From: Alphaproteobacteria bacterium
GTDB taxonomy: Bacteria; Pseudomonadota; Alphaproteobacteria; Puniceispirillales; Marisalimonadaceae
Reading direction: 5' to 3'
DNA length: 7,538 nucleotides
NCBI GenBank assembly: GCA_016777645.1
Contig: JADHRC010000077.1
Coordinates: 1-7,538, forward strand
Below the pieces are notes generated by a model. It saw only the letters and a program-made list of their open reading frames with translations, had not been told where the DNA came from and made no database searches. Positions 6,291 through 7,538 of this stretch are shown here, one piece after another. Position 1 is the stretch's first letter, and each line of letters starts with the position of its first letter. The position numbers were made by a program, and so were the translations under genes.

Positions 6291-7319
6291 TTAAAGCTTA
6301 CTTCCTTTAAGTTTTTTACCAGCAATGAGCTCAGCAATTTGAACAGTATTAAGGGCTGCCCCTTTACGTAGATTATCTGCAACACACCAAAAAACCATAC
6401 CATTCTTGACTGAAGGATCTTTTCTAATTCTACTTATGTATACATCATCTTCGCCAGCAACCTCGTCTGGAGTTACGTAGCCCTCATCTGCTCTGTGGTC
6501 TATAACGGTAACACCATCAGCATCTCTTAAAACACTTCTAACTTTTTTTTCATCAATATCTTTTTTGCACTCAAAAAAAACAGACTCACTATGCCCAATG
6601 AAAACAGGCACTCTTACACAATGAGCAACTAATTCAATATTTGGATCTAGAATTTTTTTTGTTTCTACCCTCATTTTCCATTCTTCTTTTGTAAAACCGT
6701 CATCCATAAAAACATCAATATGAGGAATTACATTAAAAGCAATTTTTTTGGTGAATTGTTCTGGAGTAGCCTGATCATGAACAAAAATTCCTTTTGTTTG
6801 GTTAAAAAGCTCATCCATTGCTGGTTTTCCTGCACCAGAAACAGCTTGATATGTTGATACCAGAACCCTTGTAACCTGAAATTTATCGTGAATCGGTTTC
6901 AGTGCCACAACCAGTTGGATTGTCGAGCAATTAGGGTTAGCAATGATATTTTTTTTATTAAAACCATAAACTGCTTCAGGGTTTACTTCTGGAACAATTA
7001 AAGGGATATCGTTATCCATTCTGAAATATGAGGAGTTGTCTATTACAATACAACCCTTTTTCCCAGCAATGGGAGCAAATTTCTTTGCAGTTTCAGAGCC
7101 CGCTGAAAAAAGAGCTATATCTGCATTTTCAAAATCAAAATCATCAACAGACTTCACTTTTAAAACTTTTTCTTCACCAAAAGATACTTCTTTACCTATG
7201 GAAGATTTTGATGCAAGCGCATAAACATTATTAACTGGAAATTTTCTCTCGGCTAAGGTTTGGAGCATTTCTCTGCCAACTGCTCCTGTCGCACCTACTA
7301 TAGCTACATTATATGACAT
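6291..7319 (-). CDS. asd: Aspartate-semialdehyde dehydrogenase
   Basis: A full-length 342-residue cytosolic enzyme. It reduces aspartyl phosphate to aspartate semialdehyde with NADPH, the branch point to lysine/diaminopimelate, threonine and methionine. The N-terminal nucleotide loop is GATGAVG (9-15). NPNCSTIQ (128-135) holds the catalytic Cys131. STYQAVSGAG (155-164) holds Gln158 of the active site. VRVPVFIGHSE (235-245) supplies substrate Arg236 and acid-base His243. The C-terminal NLRKGAALNTVQIAE (316-330) closes the cofactor pocket. The start ATG directly follows the leuB TAG with no spacer; AGAGGA lies 13 nt upstream, longer than ideal, so translational coupling to leuB is likely. leuB-asd adjacency is common in proteobacteria and supports both calls. 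Confidence 0.98.
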   Translation of the reverse strand: MSYNVAIVGATGAVGREMLQTLAERKFPVNNVYALASKSSIGKEVSFGEEKVLKVKSVDDFDFENADIALFSAGSETAKKFAPIAGKKGCIVIDNSSYFRMDNDIPLIVPEVNPEAVYGFNKKNIIANPNCSTIQLVVALKPIHDKFQVTRVLVSTYQAVSGAGKPAMDELFNQTKGIFVHDQATPEQFTKKIAFNVIPHIDVFMDDGFTKEEWKMRVETKKILDPNIELVAHCVRVPVFIGHSESVFFECKKDIDEKKVRSVLRDADGVTVIDHRADEGYVTPDEVAGEDDVYISRIRKDPSVKNGMVFWCVADNLRKGAALNTVQIAELIAGKKLKGSKL

Positions 7320-7538
7320 CTAATTTGATAATTCCTCTAACTTTCTAATAACTAAATCCATCATATCTTTTGTTCCAGCTTTTTCTCTACCAGGAGCCAT
7401 AATATCTGGTGTCCTTGGGCCACTTTCTAGTGCCTTGGATACAGCATTATCAATCAAGTCTGCTTCTTCTTTCATTTCAAAAGAATAACGAAGTAACATT
7501 GACAAACTTAATAATTCAGCCAATGGGTTTGCCAAACC
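7320..7538 (-). CDS. leuB: 3-isopropylmalate dehydrogenase, C-terminal 72 residues (5' end off the window)
   Basis: Only the last 72 codons are present; the frame is open through the window edge. LeuB oxidatively decarboxylates 3-isopropylmalate in leucine synthesis. The fragment begins with ANPLAELLS, then MLLRYSF, and has RTPDIM about 40 residues later. These match the conserved ANP...LS..MLLRYS and G.RT.DI segments of the C-terminal part of LeuB. The wider isocitrate/isopropylmalate/tartrate dehydrogenase family shares the fold, so the paralogue is not proven from this piece. The RT.DI segment and the abutting asd gene both favour LeuB. A TTG codon at 7535 is internal, not a start. Stop TAG (7322-7320) is immediately followed by the asd ATG. 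Confidence 0.88.
   Translation of the reverse strand, partial: GLANPLAELLSLSMLLRYSFEMKEEADLIDNAVSKALESGPRTPDIMAPGREKAGTKDMMDLVIRKLEELSN

Noticed and set aside
7028..7234. Two overlapping plus-strand frames opposite asd
   Set aside because: Both are antisense to the well-conserved N-terminal half of asd, so they are composition artefacts.
1..7538. Search for tRNA, rRNA, CRISPR, insertion sequence, phage, toxin-antitoxin or defence genes
   Set aside because: None seen on either strand; almost all of the window is accounted for by conserved metabolic genes with short gaps.

Overview
The window is an AT-rich, tightly packed stretch of bacterial chromosome with every recognised gene on the minus strand. 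Gene content and order point to an alphaproteobacterium: leuB-asd, then sdhC-sdhD-sdhA-sdhB, then zapE, then an LDH-type malate dehydrogenase. Short gaps (0 to 141 nt), low G+C and no mobile DNA suggest a small, streamlined genome, such as a marine or host-associated lineage. A finer placement cannot be made by eye.

In transcription order (high to low coordinates) the layout is as follows. (1) 7538-7320: 3' end of leuB (leucine synthesis), whose stop codon abuts asd. (2) 7319-6291: asd, aspartate-semialdehyde dehydrogenase. (3) 6256-5342: a ten-helix EamA/DMT-family transporter of unknown substrate, 34 nt after asd, with a 17-nt dyad in the gap. (4) 5261-1879: a complete succinate dehydrogenase operon sdhCDAB with gaps of 12, 13 and 16 nt. 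(5) 1859-777: zapE, an AFG1-type P-loop ATPase, 19 nt after sdhB. (6) 635-1: the first 211 codons of mdh, behind a 141-nt intergenic region holding a candidate promoter and a dyad.

Two metabolic blocks are represented. leuB and asd serve leucine and aspartate-family amino acid synthesis. SDH oxidises succinate to fumarate and passes electrons to quinone in the membrane, and malate dehydrogenase performs the last TCA step two reactions later. All known catalytic, heme, FAD and Fe-S ligand residues that I checked are present, so the enzymes look functional.

Two starts were corrected. sdhB begins at a GTG (2658) behind a strong Shine-Dalgarno, and zapE most likely begins at the ATG at 1859. I found no tRNA, rRNA, CRISPR, insertion sequence, phage gene or convincing undescribed system. 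The points worth a second look are small: three intergenic dyads, the unassigned transporter, and the position of zapE inside a TCA cluster.
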